A stretch of 64,000 bases of DNA from Oscillospiraceae bacterium (GCA_902761635.1 CACWLG010000010.1:1-64000), one strand, 5' to 3'; positions 1 through 8,537 are shown, counted from the first letter of the stretch. Made by a program: numbers and translations. Notes: generated by a model not told the origin, from the sequence alone.

Positions 1-1
1 G

Positions 2-94
2 ATGGCCTGGTATGTGGTGATCGCGGTCCCGATTGTACTCTTTACATTTGCCGGTGTGAACATGCTGATGTCCGGTCTTCACAGCTACGGCTGA
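2..94 (+). CDS. ccsA: C-terminal fragment of CcsA-type cytochrome c assembly protein
   Basis: Only the last 30 codons lie in the window; the gene begins upstream of base 1. The readable tail is a hydrophobic segment (AWYVVIAVPIVLFTFAGVN) followed by MLMSGLHSYG and a TGA stop. A final membrane helix ending in GVN..(L)SGLHSYG/A is what I know from the C terminus of CcsA/ResC proteins, which export and present haem for cytochrome c maturation at the outer face of the membrane. The match rests on this short tail alone, so the assignment is moderate. A hairpin follows at 119-165. Confidence 0.55.
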   Translation: MAWYVVIAVPIVLFTFAGVNMLMSGLHSYG

Positions 95-118
95 ACAGAA
101 AACAGAACAGGGTCAAAA

Positions 119-165
119 AGGCGTTGTCTCAAAATAGCTTAGAAGGCTATTGAGAGGCAACGCCT
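119..165 (+). terminator. Long hairpin after ccsA, overlapping the left IS end
   Basis: Imperfect 20-bp inverted repeat (AGGCGTTGTCTCAAAATAGC against its near complement at 146-165) followed by CTTTCGTTT. It can act as the terminator of the upstream gene. Its left arm contains GTTGTCTCAAAA, which resembles the GCTGTCTCAAAA ends on the other side of the transposase, so it may instead be, or include, the left inverted repeat of the insertion sequence. Confidence 0.5.
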
Positions 166-231
166 CTTTCGTTTGACCCGGAATGTGGAAAAAGTTGGCC
201 TGATCAGGCTATTACAGGTCAAAAAAGTGGA

Positions 232-278
232 AAACCATCCAAGGAGTACCGCAAAACAGCAGCGCTCCCGGATGGTTT
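232..278. terminator. Hairpin downstream of the transposase
   Basis: Nine-base arms AAACCATCC and GGATGGTTT with a 29-base loop; the plus strand runs into TTTTCTG and the minus strand into TTTTCC. It lies just past the 3' end of the transposase gene, where a terminator would protect flanking transcription. Confidence 0.5.
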
Positions 279-302
279 TTCTGTATCCAGTTAGAAGATG
301 GA

Positions 303-1931
303 CTATAGTCCGGCCGGAAACCCGTTCGGAACCACGAGACCCGTTCCCAAGCGGCCGGTTTGAATTTTATGATGCAGCTTGAGAACATTGTAGGCCAGAC
401 TCAGCAACGTCCATTCTACTTCTACTTTAACGGCGCTGCGGAGAAGGAACCGTCGAAACCCCATGTCTTCCTTGACCATGGCGAACACACCCTCGGCCTG
501 GATGCTGCGGTTGACGCGGATCAGCTTTCCCTCAGTCGTGTTGATGCGTTCCTCCATCTCAGCCCGCTGCCTTGCGAAACGCTTGGATACATAGATGACC
601 TTACTGCGCTCTGCCAGAGGCTTCTTACTGCCGCAGGCCCGGATGCATTTCTCTTTCTGAGGGCAGCCGGCACAGTCCTTGCAGCTGTAAACGGAGGTCT
701 CTATTTCAAAGCCGCTTTGAGATTTGCTCTTCTTTACGCCGTCAAAGGTGATTGTCTTTCCATTGGCACAAGTGTAGATATCTGCTTCGGCGTCATAAGC
801 CATGTTCTCCCGGCGGCTGATGTCTGTGCGGTATTTTCTCGTCTTCCTCTGCCCGTGGTTGGAGGGCTTCACATACAGCTTAAGTTCGCCGTTTTCTTCA
901 AACCAACAATAGTTTTCTTCGCTCTCATAACCGGAATCTACGCAAATGTTTTTAATGCCGTAGCGTTTCAGATATTCCGCAAAGGGAATGAGCGTATGTA
1001 CATCCGTCCGATCGGCGCTGATGTAATTGCCGATGATGAATTCCTCCGAGGTCGCTACATTCACGTTGTATCCCGGCTTGAGCTGACCATTGCGCATATG
1101 GTCTTCTTTCATATGCATGAAAGTGGCGTCATGATCCGTTTTGCAATAGCTGTTGCGGTCTCCGCAGATGTGCAGATCCTGTGTGTATTTCTTCCACTTC
1201 TCCAGCCAGCTGTTCACCGTTTCTATGGCCTTCTGCAAAGGCTTCTTATGATGCCCTTTTCCCGTTACCCATGCAAGCTGCTCTGCTTCCGCTCTGGCAT
1301 ACAGCTTCTTCCTAATCTTCTTCAGGTGATGGATCTGGGGAGCCTCCGGAATGTGCCATTTGGCACCAAGGTTTTGCACCAGCCCAGGCAAATCCTTCCC
1401 AATCTGTGCTCTCAGCTTTGCGAGCTTTTTCTCTGTGCTCTTCTTCCACACAAAGCTGTACCTGTTCGCGTTGGCCTCGATCTTCGTCCCATCGATGAAC
1501 ACTGTCGCCAGGCTTACAAAGCCCCATTCCACCAGCATTGCCACAAACTGCTCCAGCAATTCTCTTTCCACGCCCTGCAGTCGCTCTGCTCGAAACCGTG
1601 CGATCGTATTGTGATCCGGCACAGGGTAATCTCCCAGCAGATACATGAAGCAGATGTTCTCTCTACAGGCTCTTTCAATCTCCCGGGAGCTGTAGATCAT
1701 GCGCATGTACGCATAGATCAGTACTTTCAGCAGAATCCTCGGCGGATATTCGTTTCTCCCGTCTCGGGAGTAGGAGCGCTCGATCTTTTCAATCTCCATC
1801 CTTTCCACTACGGCGCTTACCAATCTCACCGAATCATCTGCTGCGATAAATATTTCTGTTTCCATCGGTAGTTTCAGTTGACGCCCTGCCTCATACAGGG
1901 TATAATCTACCTGCTTATTGTTATGATTCAC
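303..1931 (-). CDS. IS1182-family transposase
   Basis: A 542-residue protein with the order typical of IS1182 transposases: an N-terminal helical DNA-binding region carrying YPPRILLKVLIYAYM and DHNTIARFR (about residues 60-115), then a DDE-type catalytic core opening with VFIDGTKIEANANRYSF (about 143-160), a KKPLQKAIETV-type linker, a central PGYNVNVATSEEFI segment, and a cysteine-rich insertion (CKDCAGCPQKEKC) before the C-terminal AEGVFAMVKEDMGFRRFLLR helix bearing the acidic residue. The length is normal for the family and there are no stops or frameshifts. A long open frame on the opposite strand is its shadow. The gene occupies almost the whole element. Confidence 0.9.
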   Translation of the reverse strand: MNHNNKQVDYTLYEAGRQLKLPMETEIFIAADDSVRLVSAVVERMEIEKIERSYSRDGRNEYPPRILLKVLIYAYMRMIYSSREIERACRENICFMYLLGDYPVPDHNTIARFRAERLQGVERELLEQFVAMLVEWGFVSLATVFIDGTKIEANANRYSFVWKKSTEKKLAKLRAQIGKDLPGLVQNLGAKWHIPEAPQIHHLKKIRKKLYARAEAEQLAWVTGKGHHKKPLQKAIETVNSWLEKWKKYTQDLHICGDRNSYCKTDHDATFMHMKEDHMRNGQLKPGYNVNVATSEEFIIGNYISADRTDVHTLIPFAEYLKRYGIKNICVDSGYESEENYCWFEENGELKLYVKPSNHGQRKTRKYRTDISRRENMAYDAEADIYTCANGKTITFDGVKKSKSQSGFEIETSVYSCKDCAGCPQKEKCIRACGSKKPLAERSKVIYVSKRFARQRAEMEERINTTEGKLIRVNRSIQAEGVFAMVKEDMGFRRFLLRSAVKVEVEWTLLSLAYNVLKLHHKIQTGRLGTGLVVPNGFPAGL

Positions 1932-1991
1932 AACCTAATAATAAGCCGACAGCCGCCCCTTTTTCAAGAGACGGCTGCCGTTATTTTTCTC

Positions 1992-2072
1992 TTTTTTCGG
2001 GCTGCCTTTTGAGACAGCCCCCTACGCAGAGAACAACAGATTTTTTTCGGGACTGCCTTTTGAGACAGCCCC
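1992..2072. repeat. Duplicated right inverted repeat of the IS
   Basis: Two near-identical copies of about 30 bases (a T-run, CGG, G-or-GA, CTGCCTTTTGAGACAGCCCC) lie at 1992-2022 and 2041-2072, separated by 18 bases. Each ends in the same GAGACAGCCCC and reads as the terminal inverted repeat of the neighbouring element. Confidence 0.7.
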
Positions 2073-2089
2073 GTGGCAATCCGTACTAA

Positions 2090-2180
2090 TCCCCCAAGGG
2101 TTTTCCATACTTTTCTTAATGGGAAAGGAAAACCCTTGGGGGATGCTGCGCGAAGCAGCAAATTGAAAGTGCACTTTCAA
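2090..2180. repeat. Cluster of three palindromes between the IS and the giant gene
   Basis: First, TCCCCCAAGGGTTTTCC and its exact complement GGAAAACCCTTGGGGGA with an 18-20 base loop (about 2090-2143). Second, GCTGCGCGAAGCAGC (about 2145-2160). Third, TTGAAAGTGCACTTTCAA, an exact 18-base palindrome at 2163-2180. They carry no gene. They look like remnants of mobile DNA or a dispersed intergenic repeat rather than a terminator, because no T-run follows. Confidence 0.6.
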
Positions 2181-2254
2181 CAGAATTAGAGTTGTATTTC
2201 AGGGCAAATTGAGAATTGCGATTGCTGGAAAGGTATGGTAGGATAATTATCATA

Positions 2255-2311
2255 CAACAAGCGGAGCTCTGCGTTTTTCGCGCGAAGTCTCACTTAAACT
2301 GCGCACTTTTT
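2255..2311 (+). promoter_or_regulatory. Leader element shared with the second giant secreted protein
   Basis: CAACAAGCGGAG, seven bases, then TTTTTCGCGC, followed by a GCGC...GCGC inverted repeat and CTTTTTAT immediately before the GAGAGG ribosome binding site. The same arrangement, CAACAGGCGGAG plus seven bases plus TTTTTCGCGC and a hairpin with a T-run, occurs at 15582-15655 before the other giant gene. Terminator-like structure just ahead of the start suggests attenuation; the ligand or signal is unknown. Confidence 0.5.
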
Positions 2312-2325
2312 ATAGAGAGGATATA

Positions 2326-5300
2326 ATGAATATGAAAAAGAGAGTCTTGCTGTTTGCGTTAGCGCTTTTGCTAACATTTTCGCTTTTTCCATCCATTTCC
2401 TATGCAGATGTAACTACAGATTTGGACTATGCATGTAGAATTGCCGCAACCCAGACATGGTATTGGCCTTTTTCTACCGCAAATATTACGGATGCCTATG
2501 GGAAAATAACTTCTTCTTACGGATATCGAAAAGACGAAGCGCAAGGTCTTGATAGTGTTCATTACGGACTTGATATCGGTATGCAAAAAAACACACCCGT
2601 TTATCCAATACAATCAGGTTTCGTAACATATATTAAAAATTCAAATTCTGGATCTCGCGGAAGATATTTAATAATTAAACATGACAATGGGTTTTGTTCA
2701 ATGTATTTACATCTACAAGAAATAAAGGTAAACAATGGAGATAGGGTTTATCCGTCTACTGAAATTGCACTTTCTGGCGGGTCAGGCAAAGGCTCGGATA
2801 ACGGTTACGCAAACCACCTTCATTTTCAAATATTATATGGTAATCCCAATAGTAGTGGTATTATCGAAAACAATTTAAGTATTAATCCTTGCCCGGCAGG
2901 CTATACAAGAAAAGGCAGTTCATTTGTTAAAGGTTATCCGATGGAAAATGCATCTGATAATGGAGGAAAAAAATTCAGCGATAATAATCCAAGAGTTTCA
3001 TATATTGCAATGGATAGAAGTATGCCCACTTGCACCCATACGCAGGGCTATGAAACCGTCAATGAGGGCGGCCGATATTTTGCCAGATGCAAAGAATGCC
3101 ATGAAGAGTATAATCCAGAATTTATAAGCGATAGCGCGGGTACTTATCGGATTACTTCCAACATAAAACTTAATTCAGCGCCTTATCAAGAAGCTCAAAC
3201 CAGCGTTTCCTGCAAGATTGGTCAGCAAGTGACAATAAGAGGGCATGTTATCAATGCTTATAACAACAAATGGTATCAGACATCGGATGGGTATTACATC
3301 TACCATGAGTACGCGGAGTTGGTACAGCAAACAAGCACGCTGTCTGTCTCAGGGCATACAGGCAATCCCGGAACTCCGACGGGTACTTTGACGCGAGGCT
3401 CTAATTTTGGCTTGCGTGGCATTATCACTTCAAATTACACCATTACTAATGTCGAAGCACATATTTATGATTCCAACGGGAAAGACGCTAAAGGTACAAC
3501 GGAATACAAGACAAATTGGAACAGCAAAAGCTACAATATTCAAACCAATGGTATCAACAACCATTTTTCATTTAGCGCTCTTACTAACGGCACCTATCGC
3601 TATGTAGTGAAAGCTTCCGATTCTGCCACGAATGAAATGAAAACCCTTATTGAGTCGTGGTTTAATGTCGGCACATCAACTACGCCTGTCCAGCAATATC
3701 TCGATCAATGCAAAAGTGAACCCTGCGACGTGACCCTCACCGTAACAGAACCGGGACATATGAATATTATGCCTTGTAGCACGCAGACTAATCCACAAGC
3801 GGCAACTGTTAGTGATGATGATAAGAACTTAGTCGTTGGGAATACCTATCATTCCACGGTCCAATGGACAAATACGGTAGGGCATATCTGGTATGAAACT
3901 ACAAGTAAAACTGGTCAGCGAGGTTTTGTCTACTCCGGCGATGTTTCTGTCATGATGGTTTACACTATCAAAGAATACTATGATCCAAATATAAGCTCTA
4001 CACTGTCAATTTCGGGATATGAAGGAGGCATTCCGGCGGGGAACTTAGTGCAGGGGTCTAACTTTGGCTTGCGCGGAGTTATCAGTTCCAATTATACAAT
4101 TACCCATATTGAGGCTCATATCTACAAATCTGATGGGACGGACGCTTTACCTTCCTATTCCACGGACTGGAACAGCACAAACTATGACATCCGGACGGAT
4201 GGTATCAATAACCATTTCCATTTTAGAGACCTCCCCACAGGCACTAATTATAACTATTCTGTGCGCGCCTCGGATTCCTCAGGAACGTCATTGCCTTTAA
4301 TCGATTCGTATTTTAACATTGGCACATCAAGCACTTCCACCCTGACATACTTGAATCTGGATGGGTTCTTAGATGGAGCTCCTAATGATGGCCTTGCGCA
4401 ATACGGCACCGCAGATGTTTATATCAATGGGCAATTGGTTGCAAATGCCTGTAATGACTATTGGGAAGCATGGACACCTGGCACGACATATGAAATTAAG
4501 AATGTTCGAGCAAACGATGGCTACCGCTTTAACGGTGTTTATTCTGGCTCCCTTTCAGGAACTATTGGCACAGAACGAATAAACGTTGTTCTTTCTTTCA
4601 GTAAAACGGCTATTCTCGATCTTAACGGTTGCCTTGATGGTAACCCGTACTATGGGAACATTGAAGGATACGGTACTGCTGACATTTACATTAATGGAAA
4701 GTTAGCAGCGGAAGGCGTTAGCGATTATTGCACTGACTTCCTGGTTGGTACAACATATGAGATTAAGAACATTCGAGCAAACGATGGCTACCGCTTTAAC
4801 GGTGTTTATTCTGGCTCCCTTTCAGGAACTATTGGCACAGAACGAGTAAACGTTGTTCTTTCTTTCAGTAAAATGGCCATTCTTGATCTTAACGGGTGGC
4901 TTGATAACAATTTGTCGTGGGGAAATATTGATGGCTACGGTGTTGTAGACATCTATATCAATGATGAATTGGTAGCGGACAGTGTCAGCGATTATTGTTC
5001 TGATCTCCCGATAGGAACAAAGTATGAAATCAAAAACATCCGTGCTCTTGATGGGCATCACTATGATGGTGTCCATTCTGGCGCTCTATCAGGCGTCATA
5101 GATTCCGACAAAGTAGAAGTTTTTCTATCCTTCAGTAAAATCACAGAAAACATTATAATCAATGAAGATAATTTCCCAGATGATGTCTTTCGCGCATGGA
5201 TTAGTAATAACTGCGATACAGACGGGAACGGGATATTACAAGAAGCAGAGATTAACGCTGTGACAACTATTGATGTTTCAGGAACTTGGGATAACCCGGG

Positions 5301-6186
5301 TATGATTTCAACGATTGACGGCATTGAGTTCTTTAATACACTTTTATATCTTGATTGCTCTCACAACCAGTTAACGAACATTGATGTTAGTCAGAACACC
5401 AAGCTAAAATGTTTATATTGTTTCAGTAATGACTTAACAAGCTTGGATGTTAGCCGTAACACAGACTTAGAGATTCTTGAATGCGGCTATAATCCCATCT
5501 GCAATTTAGATACTAGCAGAAACACAGGCCTGACACATCTTTATTGTTACGATAATCAGCTTACAAGTCTCGATGTTAGCCAGAACACTTCTCTTGTATT
5601 CCTTGAATGTAGCAGTAACCAGCTGGGTGCACTGAATGTTAGTAACAATACATCTTTGGTATCACTTGCAATTGGATATAACCAGCTACAGTATATTGAC
5701 ATAAGCCACAATACTGAGCTCAAATCACTCACTTGCTGGAGTAATCAGTTGTCAATGTTGGATATCGGTTCTAATCCGTATTTGCAGTCATGTGTTAGCG
5801 ATGGTTTATTTACTGTTGAGAATGGGGTATATTATTACTCGCTATCTGAAGAAGAAAAGTTGGCCTTGGATTCTGGCGTCAATCTCATTGTTTCAAGCCC
5901 GGAACCTGACTTTATACTTCCTGCATCTCTAACGATTATCGGTGCTGAAGCTTTCTTAGGCGATGCATTCACTGTTGTAAAGCTGTCGGATAAAACAGTG
6001 GCAATCAGTACCCGCGCATTTGCAAATTGCCAGAACCTCGAATATATCTACATCCCAGCATCAACAACAAAGATTGCGCCTGACGTTTTCTTGGGAACAA
6101 ACGACCTTACGATTCTCGGTGCAAGTGGAAGCTACGCAGAAACTTACGCAATGACTTTCGGATTTACCTTTATCGCCATATCCTGA
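2326..6186 (+). CDS. Giant secreted M23 peptidase with repeat, EF-hand-like and leucine-rich regions
   Basis: 1286 residues. A signal peptide (residues 1-27) precedes an M23 (LytM) zinc peptidase domain at about 55-190 with HYGLD (H79, D83), YLHL (H129) and HLHF (H164, H166), so the metal ligands are present and peptidoglycan peptide cleavage is expected. A CTHT...CKEC segment (about 235-260) follows, then two copies of a module containing RGSNFGLRG.I.SNYTIT (about 340-450 and 560-670), three tandem copies of an 89-residue module with YGTADIYINGKL and GYRFNGVYSGSLSGTIG (about 673-940), an EF-hand-like DTDGNGILQEAEI (about 964), asparagine-rich LRRs (about 1000-1150) and a C-terminal LRR-like module (about 1195-1286) shared with the protein at 15686-19882. 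The gene is AT-richer than its neighbours. A GAGAGGATATA ribosome binding site supports the start. Exact function is unknown; a surface or cell-wall role is inferred. Confidence 0.85.
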   Translation: MNMKKRVLLFALALLLTFSLFPSISYADVTTDLDYACRIAATQTWYWPFSTANITDAYGKITSSYGYRKDEAQGLDSVHYGLDIGMQKNTPVYPIQSGFVTYIKNSNSGSRGRYLIIKHDNGFCSMYLHLQEIKVNNGDRVYPSTEIALSGGSGKGSDNGYANHLHFQILYGNPNSSGIIENNLSINPCPAGYTRKGSSFVKGYPMENASDNGGKKFSDNNPRVSYIAMDRSMPTCTHTQGYETVNEGGRYFARCKECHEEYNPEFISDSAGTYRITSNIKLNSAPYQEAQTSVSCKIGQQVTIRGHVINAYNNKWYQTSDGYYIYHEYAELVQQTSTLSVSGHTGNPGTPTGTLTRGSNFGLRGIITSNYTITNVEAHIYDSNGKDAKGTTEYKTNWNSKSYNIQTNGINNHFSFSALTNGTYRYVVKASDSATNEMKTLIESWFNVGTSTTPVQQYLDQCKSEPCDVTLTVTEPGHMNIMPCSTQTNPQAATVSDDDKNLVVGNTYHSTVQWTNTVGHIWYETTSKTGQRGFVYSGDVSVMMVYTIKEYYDPNISSTLSISGYEGGIPAGNLVQGSNFGLRGVISSNYTITHIEAHIYKSDGTDALPSYSTDWNSTNYDIRTDGINNHFHFRDLPTGTNYNYSVRASDSSGTSLPLIDSYFNIGTSSTSTLTYLNLDGFLDGAPNDGLAQYGTADVYINGQLVANACNDYWEAWTPGTTYEIKNVRANDGYRFNGVYSGSLSGTIGTERINVVLSFSKTAILDLNGCLDGNPYYGNIEGYGTADIYINGKLAAEGVSDYCTDFLVGTTYEIKNIRANDGYRFNGVYSGSLSGTIGTERVNVVLSFSKMAILDLNGWLDNNLSWGNIDGYGVVDIYINDELVADSVSDYCSDLPIGTKYEIKNIRALDGHHYDGVHSGALSGVIDSDKVEVFLSFSKITENIIINEDNFPDDVFRAWISNNCDTDGNGILQEAEINAVTTIDVSGTWDNPGMISTIDGIEFFNTLLYLDCSHNQLTNIDVSQNTKLKCLYCFSNDLTSLDVSRNTDLEILECGYNPICNLDTSRNTGLTHLYCYDNQLTSLDVSQNTSLVFLECSSNQLGALNVSNNTSLVSLAIGYNQLQYIDISHNTELKSLTCWSNQLSMLDIGSNPYLQSCVSDGLFTVENGVYYYSLSEEEKLALDSGVNLIVSSPEPDFILPASLTIIGAEAFLGDAFTVVKLSDKTVAISTRAFANCQNLEYIYIPASTTKIAPDVFLGTNDLTILGASGSYAETYAMTFGFTFIAIS
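4494..5140 (+). repeat. 267-bp tandem repeats inside the giant M23 protein gene
   Basis: The segment GCAAACGATGGCTACC and about 100 flanking bases occur at 4510 and again at 4777, 267 bases (89 codons) apart, with only a few differences, while a third more diverged copy follows to about 5140. The near identity of copies one and two at DNA level points to a recent duplication or gene-conversion event. Confidence 0.8.
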
Positions 6187-6194
6187 CATAACAA

Positions 6195-6222
6195 GAAGGA
6201 GTCCGATTCGTCGGGCTCCTTC
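6195..6222. terminator. Intrinsic terminator after the giant M23 gene
   Basis: GAAGGAGTCCGA, loop TTCG, TCGGGCTCCTTC: a 12-bp stem (one G-T pair) starting nine bases after the stop codon. The T-run is weak. Confidence 0.6.
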
Positions 6223-6332
6223 GCCGCGTCTCCCCTCCATCGCCCGCCCTGTCCGCCGCACGGCTGTGCTGCCCTATCTGCCGGGGCTTGCGGCAAAGAA
6301 AAGATCGTTTATAAAATCTTGTCGCTTTGTTC

Positions 6333-6361
6333 ATGACAAGGTCATAAATTTCGCATATAGT
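6333..6361 (+). promoter_or_regulatory. Candidate promoter for htrA
   Basis: ATGACA (6333-6338), 17-base spacer, TATAGT (6356-6361), 61 bases ahead of the chosen start. Plausible sigma-A type, with a weak -35. Confidence 0.4.
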
Positions 6362-6422
6362 AACGCCGTAAACAAAAGCGGGACAGCTTCAACAGATTTC
6401 AAGAGCAAGAGGTTTGAAAACA

Positions 6423-7805
6423 ATGTTCGATCCGGAAGAAAACAAGCCGGTGAACGAAAACCCGCAGGGCGAAGAGACCGACAGGGTCGACGGCGAATAT
6501 CACTTCAGAAACGGCTATTCCCAGCGCGTTTATTCCGACGCGCATTATGTCCGCGAGGGCGAGAGTACCACGCCTCCGCGCTACTATACACCGCCCGAGA
6601 GGACGCCCCGGTCAAACCGGAGCAGCCAGGCCAAAAAGGGCGTGGGCATCGGCGCGCTGATCGCCTGCTGCCTGATTTGTACGATCCTCGGCAGCCTCGG
6701 CGGCGCGGCCCTGCTGGGCTACGTCTTTAACCGCAGGGTCGTGAGCCTGGAGCAGAACGTGAAGGAGCTCTCGTCGGGCGCAAACCAGATCGTCCTGATG
6801 CAGAGTACCGGCGGCAGCGCCGGCAGCGTGAACGCCGCGGAGACTGCCTACGAAAGCGGCGCCATGAGCGCCGGGGATCTCTACGACATGGCCTGCCAGC
6901 AGGTTGTGGGCGTCACGACGGAGGTCACCTATACCAACTACTTTGGCATGCGCTCCTCCGCCGCCGTCAGCGGCTCCGGCTTCATCATCTCGGCGGACGG
7001 CTATATCCTGACAAACTACCACGTCATTGAGGACGCCTACAAGGCGGGCATTGACGTGAATGTGATCCTGCACGACGGCACGCGCTACAAAGCGCAGATC
7101 GTCGGCGTGGAGGCCGACAACGATGTGGCCATTCTCAAAATCGACGCAGACGGGCTCAGCCCCGTGACCCTTGGCAACAGCGAGGGGATGCGCGTGGGCG
7201 ACACGATCTATGCGGTCGGCAACCCCCTCGGCGAGCTGGAATTTTCCATGACCACCGGCCATGTGAGCGCCAAGGACCGCCGCATCGTCACCGACTCCAG
7301 CGGCGAATCCATTTCCATGTTCCAGATCGACGCGCCCGTCAACTCCGGCAACTCCGGCGGCCCCGTATACAATGCCCGGGGTGAGGTGGTGGGCATCGTC
7401 ACCGCCAAGTACAAGAGCTCCGGCGTGGAGGGCATCGGCTTTGCCATCCCCATCAATGACGCCGCCGCCATCGCCCAGGATCTGCTGACCTCCGGTTACG
7501 TGACCGGCAAGGCGCACCTCGGCGTCGTGGCCAATACCAAGTACAACGAGATGTACGCCCAGTATTACGGCTGGCCCGTGGGGGCGTATGTTGACAGCGT
7601 GGAAAAAGACGGCTGCGCTGAAAAGGCCGGCATCGAGGCGGGCGACATCATCACCCGCGTCGGGGATTACCAGGTCCGCCGCTACGATGACCTGCGCTCC
7701 GCCATCCGGCACTATTCCGCGGGCGAGACGGTGGAAGTGGACGTCTACCGCGCCGACACCAGCCGCACCGTGACCGTTATCTTTGACGAGGATCGGCCCG
7801 GTTAA
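6423..7805 (+). CDS. htrA: HtrA/DegP-type membrane-anchored serine protease
   Basis: 460 residues from ATG 6423; an in-frame TTG at 6414 is possible, but the GCAAGAGG ribosome binding site is spaced correctly only for the ATG. Order: an acidic, tyrosine-rich cytoplasmic tail, one membrane helix (GVGIGALIACCLICTILG, about 75-100), a trypsin-like domain with the full triad H200 (NYHVIED), D234 (NDVAILKID) and S311 (NSGNSGGP), and one PDZ domain (about 365-455, GCAEKAGIEAGDIITRV). Proteins of this design degrade or refold damaged exported proteins at the outer face of the membrane. The gene stands alone, with its own promoter and terminator. Confidence 0.93.
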   Translation: MFDPEENKPVNENPQGEETDRVDGEYHFRNGYSQRVYSDAHYVREGESTTPPRYYTPPERTPRSNRSSQAKKGVGIGALIACCLICTILGSLGGAALLGYVFNRRVVSLEQNVKELSSGANQIVLMQSTGGSAGSVNAAETAYESGAMSAGDLYDMACQQVVGVTTEVTYTNYFGMRSSAAVSGSGFIISADGYILTNYHVIEDAYKAGIDVNVILHDGTRYKAQIVGVEADNDVAILKIDADGLSPVTLGNSEGMRVGDTIYAVGNPLGELEFSMTTGHVSAKDRRIVTDSSGESISMFQIDAPVNSGNSGGPVYNARGEVVGIVTAKYKSSGVEGIGFAIPINDAAAIAQDLLTSGYVTGKAHLGVVANTKYNEMYAQYYGWPVGAYVDSVEKDGCAEKAGIEAGDIITRVGDYQVRRYDDLRSAIRHYSAGETVEVDVYRADTSRTVTVIFDEDRPG

Positions 7806-7857
7806 AATTGCTACTTTTCTTTCTCCTATAAATCCTCTCTTTTCTCCCAAACGAAGG

Positions 7858-7879
7858 CCCGTGCGGTTCGCCGCACGGG
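7858..7879. terminator. Intrinsic terminator after htrA
   Basis: CCCGTGCGG, loop TTCG, CCGCACGGG, then TCTTTGTTT. A perfect 9-bp stem with a UUCG tetraloop. Confidence 0.85.
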
Positions 7880-7955
7880 TCTTTGTTTACTCCGTTTTAT
7901 AGAAGCCTCAGGATAACGAAGGCCGGGAAACACCTGTGCAGTCCCGTTTTGCCTC

Positions 7956-7983
7956 TTGATTTTTTGTGCAGATACGGTAAAAT
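7956..7983 (+). promoter_or_regulatory. Candidate promoter for the apt remnant
   Basis: TTGATT (7956-7961), 16-base spacer, TAAAAT (7978-7983). The start codon lies about 40 bases downstream, behind GGGAGG. Confidence 0.5.
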
Positions 7984-8023
7984 AGCTCTGTTGTCAAAAT
8001 ACTACAACGGGAGGAATCTCAAT

Positions 8024-8523
8024 ATGACTTACGAAATGGACATTGCCGGCTTGAAACGCGATCTGCCCCTGTGCAAGCTCAACGAGAATTTGTGCATCGG
8101 CGCCTTCGTCATGTTCGGCGATGTCGAGCTGACTGTCCATTGTGCGGCGGAGCTTTTAAAGCGCGCGCCGGAATACGACTACATCATTGCGCCCGAGGCC
8201 AAGGCGATCCCCCTGGGCTATGAGATGGCGCGGCAGAGCGCGGCGGAGCGCTACTTCGTCGCCCGCAAGGGTGCCAAGGCCTACATGCAGGGCACCTTTG
8301 AGGTCACGGTCAAGTCCATCACCACCATGGGCGTGCAGCGCCTGGTGATGTGATCTCCACCGGCGAGTCCCTGCACGCGGTCGAGGAGCTGGTCACCAGG
8401 GCCGGCGGCATCGTGGCGGGCCGCATGGCCGTCCTGGCCGAGGGCGACGCCGGCAAGCGGGACGATATCATCGTCCTGGGCCACCTGCCGCTGTTCGATG
8501 CCGACGGCAAGCCCATCGAGTAA
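8024..8523 (+). pseudogene. apt: Adenine phosphoribosyltransferase-like gene with an internal out-of-frame deletion
   Basis: The first frame (8024-8353) reads MTYEMDIAGLKRDLP...IIAPEAKAIPLGYEMA...YFVARKGAKAYMQG...VKSITTMGVQRLVM and stops. From 8347 the next frame continues DVISTGESLHAVEELVTRAGG...DDIIVLGHLPLF to a stop at 8523. Together they follow an APRT-type phosphoribosyltransferase, which makes AMP from adenine and PRPP. The stretch normally between QRLV and DVISTGES, roughly 15-20 residues including the start of the PRPP-binding loop (V-x-I-V-D-D), is missing, and the junction is out of frame. A good ribosome binding site (GGGAGG) and promoter remain, so loss looks recent, or it is an assembly error. 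Confidence 0.8.
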
Positions 8524-8537
8524 GAAAACGCCTATAC

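Larger units (their letters stand above)
120..2072 (-). mobile_element. IS1182-family insertion sequence
   Basis: A single transposase gene on the minus strand is flanked by inverted ends: G-C/T-TGTCTCAAAA on the left (near 123-134) and its complement TTTTGAGACAGC on the right. The right end occurs twice, at 1992-2022 and 2041-2072, so the true outer boundary is either about 2022 or about 2072. I could not identify a convincing target-site duplication. The transposase frame is intact, so the element could be active. Confidence 0.65.

Noticed and set aside
360..1871. 503-codon open frame opposite the transposase
   Set aside because: Full antisense overlap with a recognisable IS1182 transposase, no ribosome binding site and no family motifs.
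6612..7850. 412-codon open frame opposite htrA
   Set aside because: Antisense shadow with biased His/Gly/Ala/Asp composition; htrA is unambiguous.
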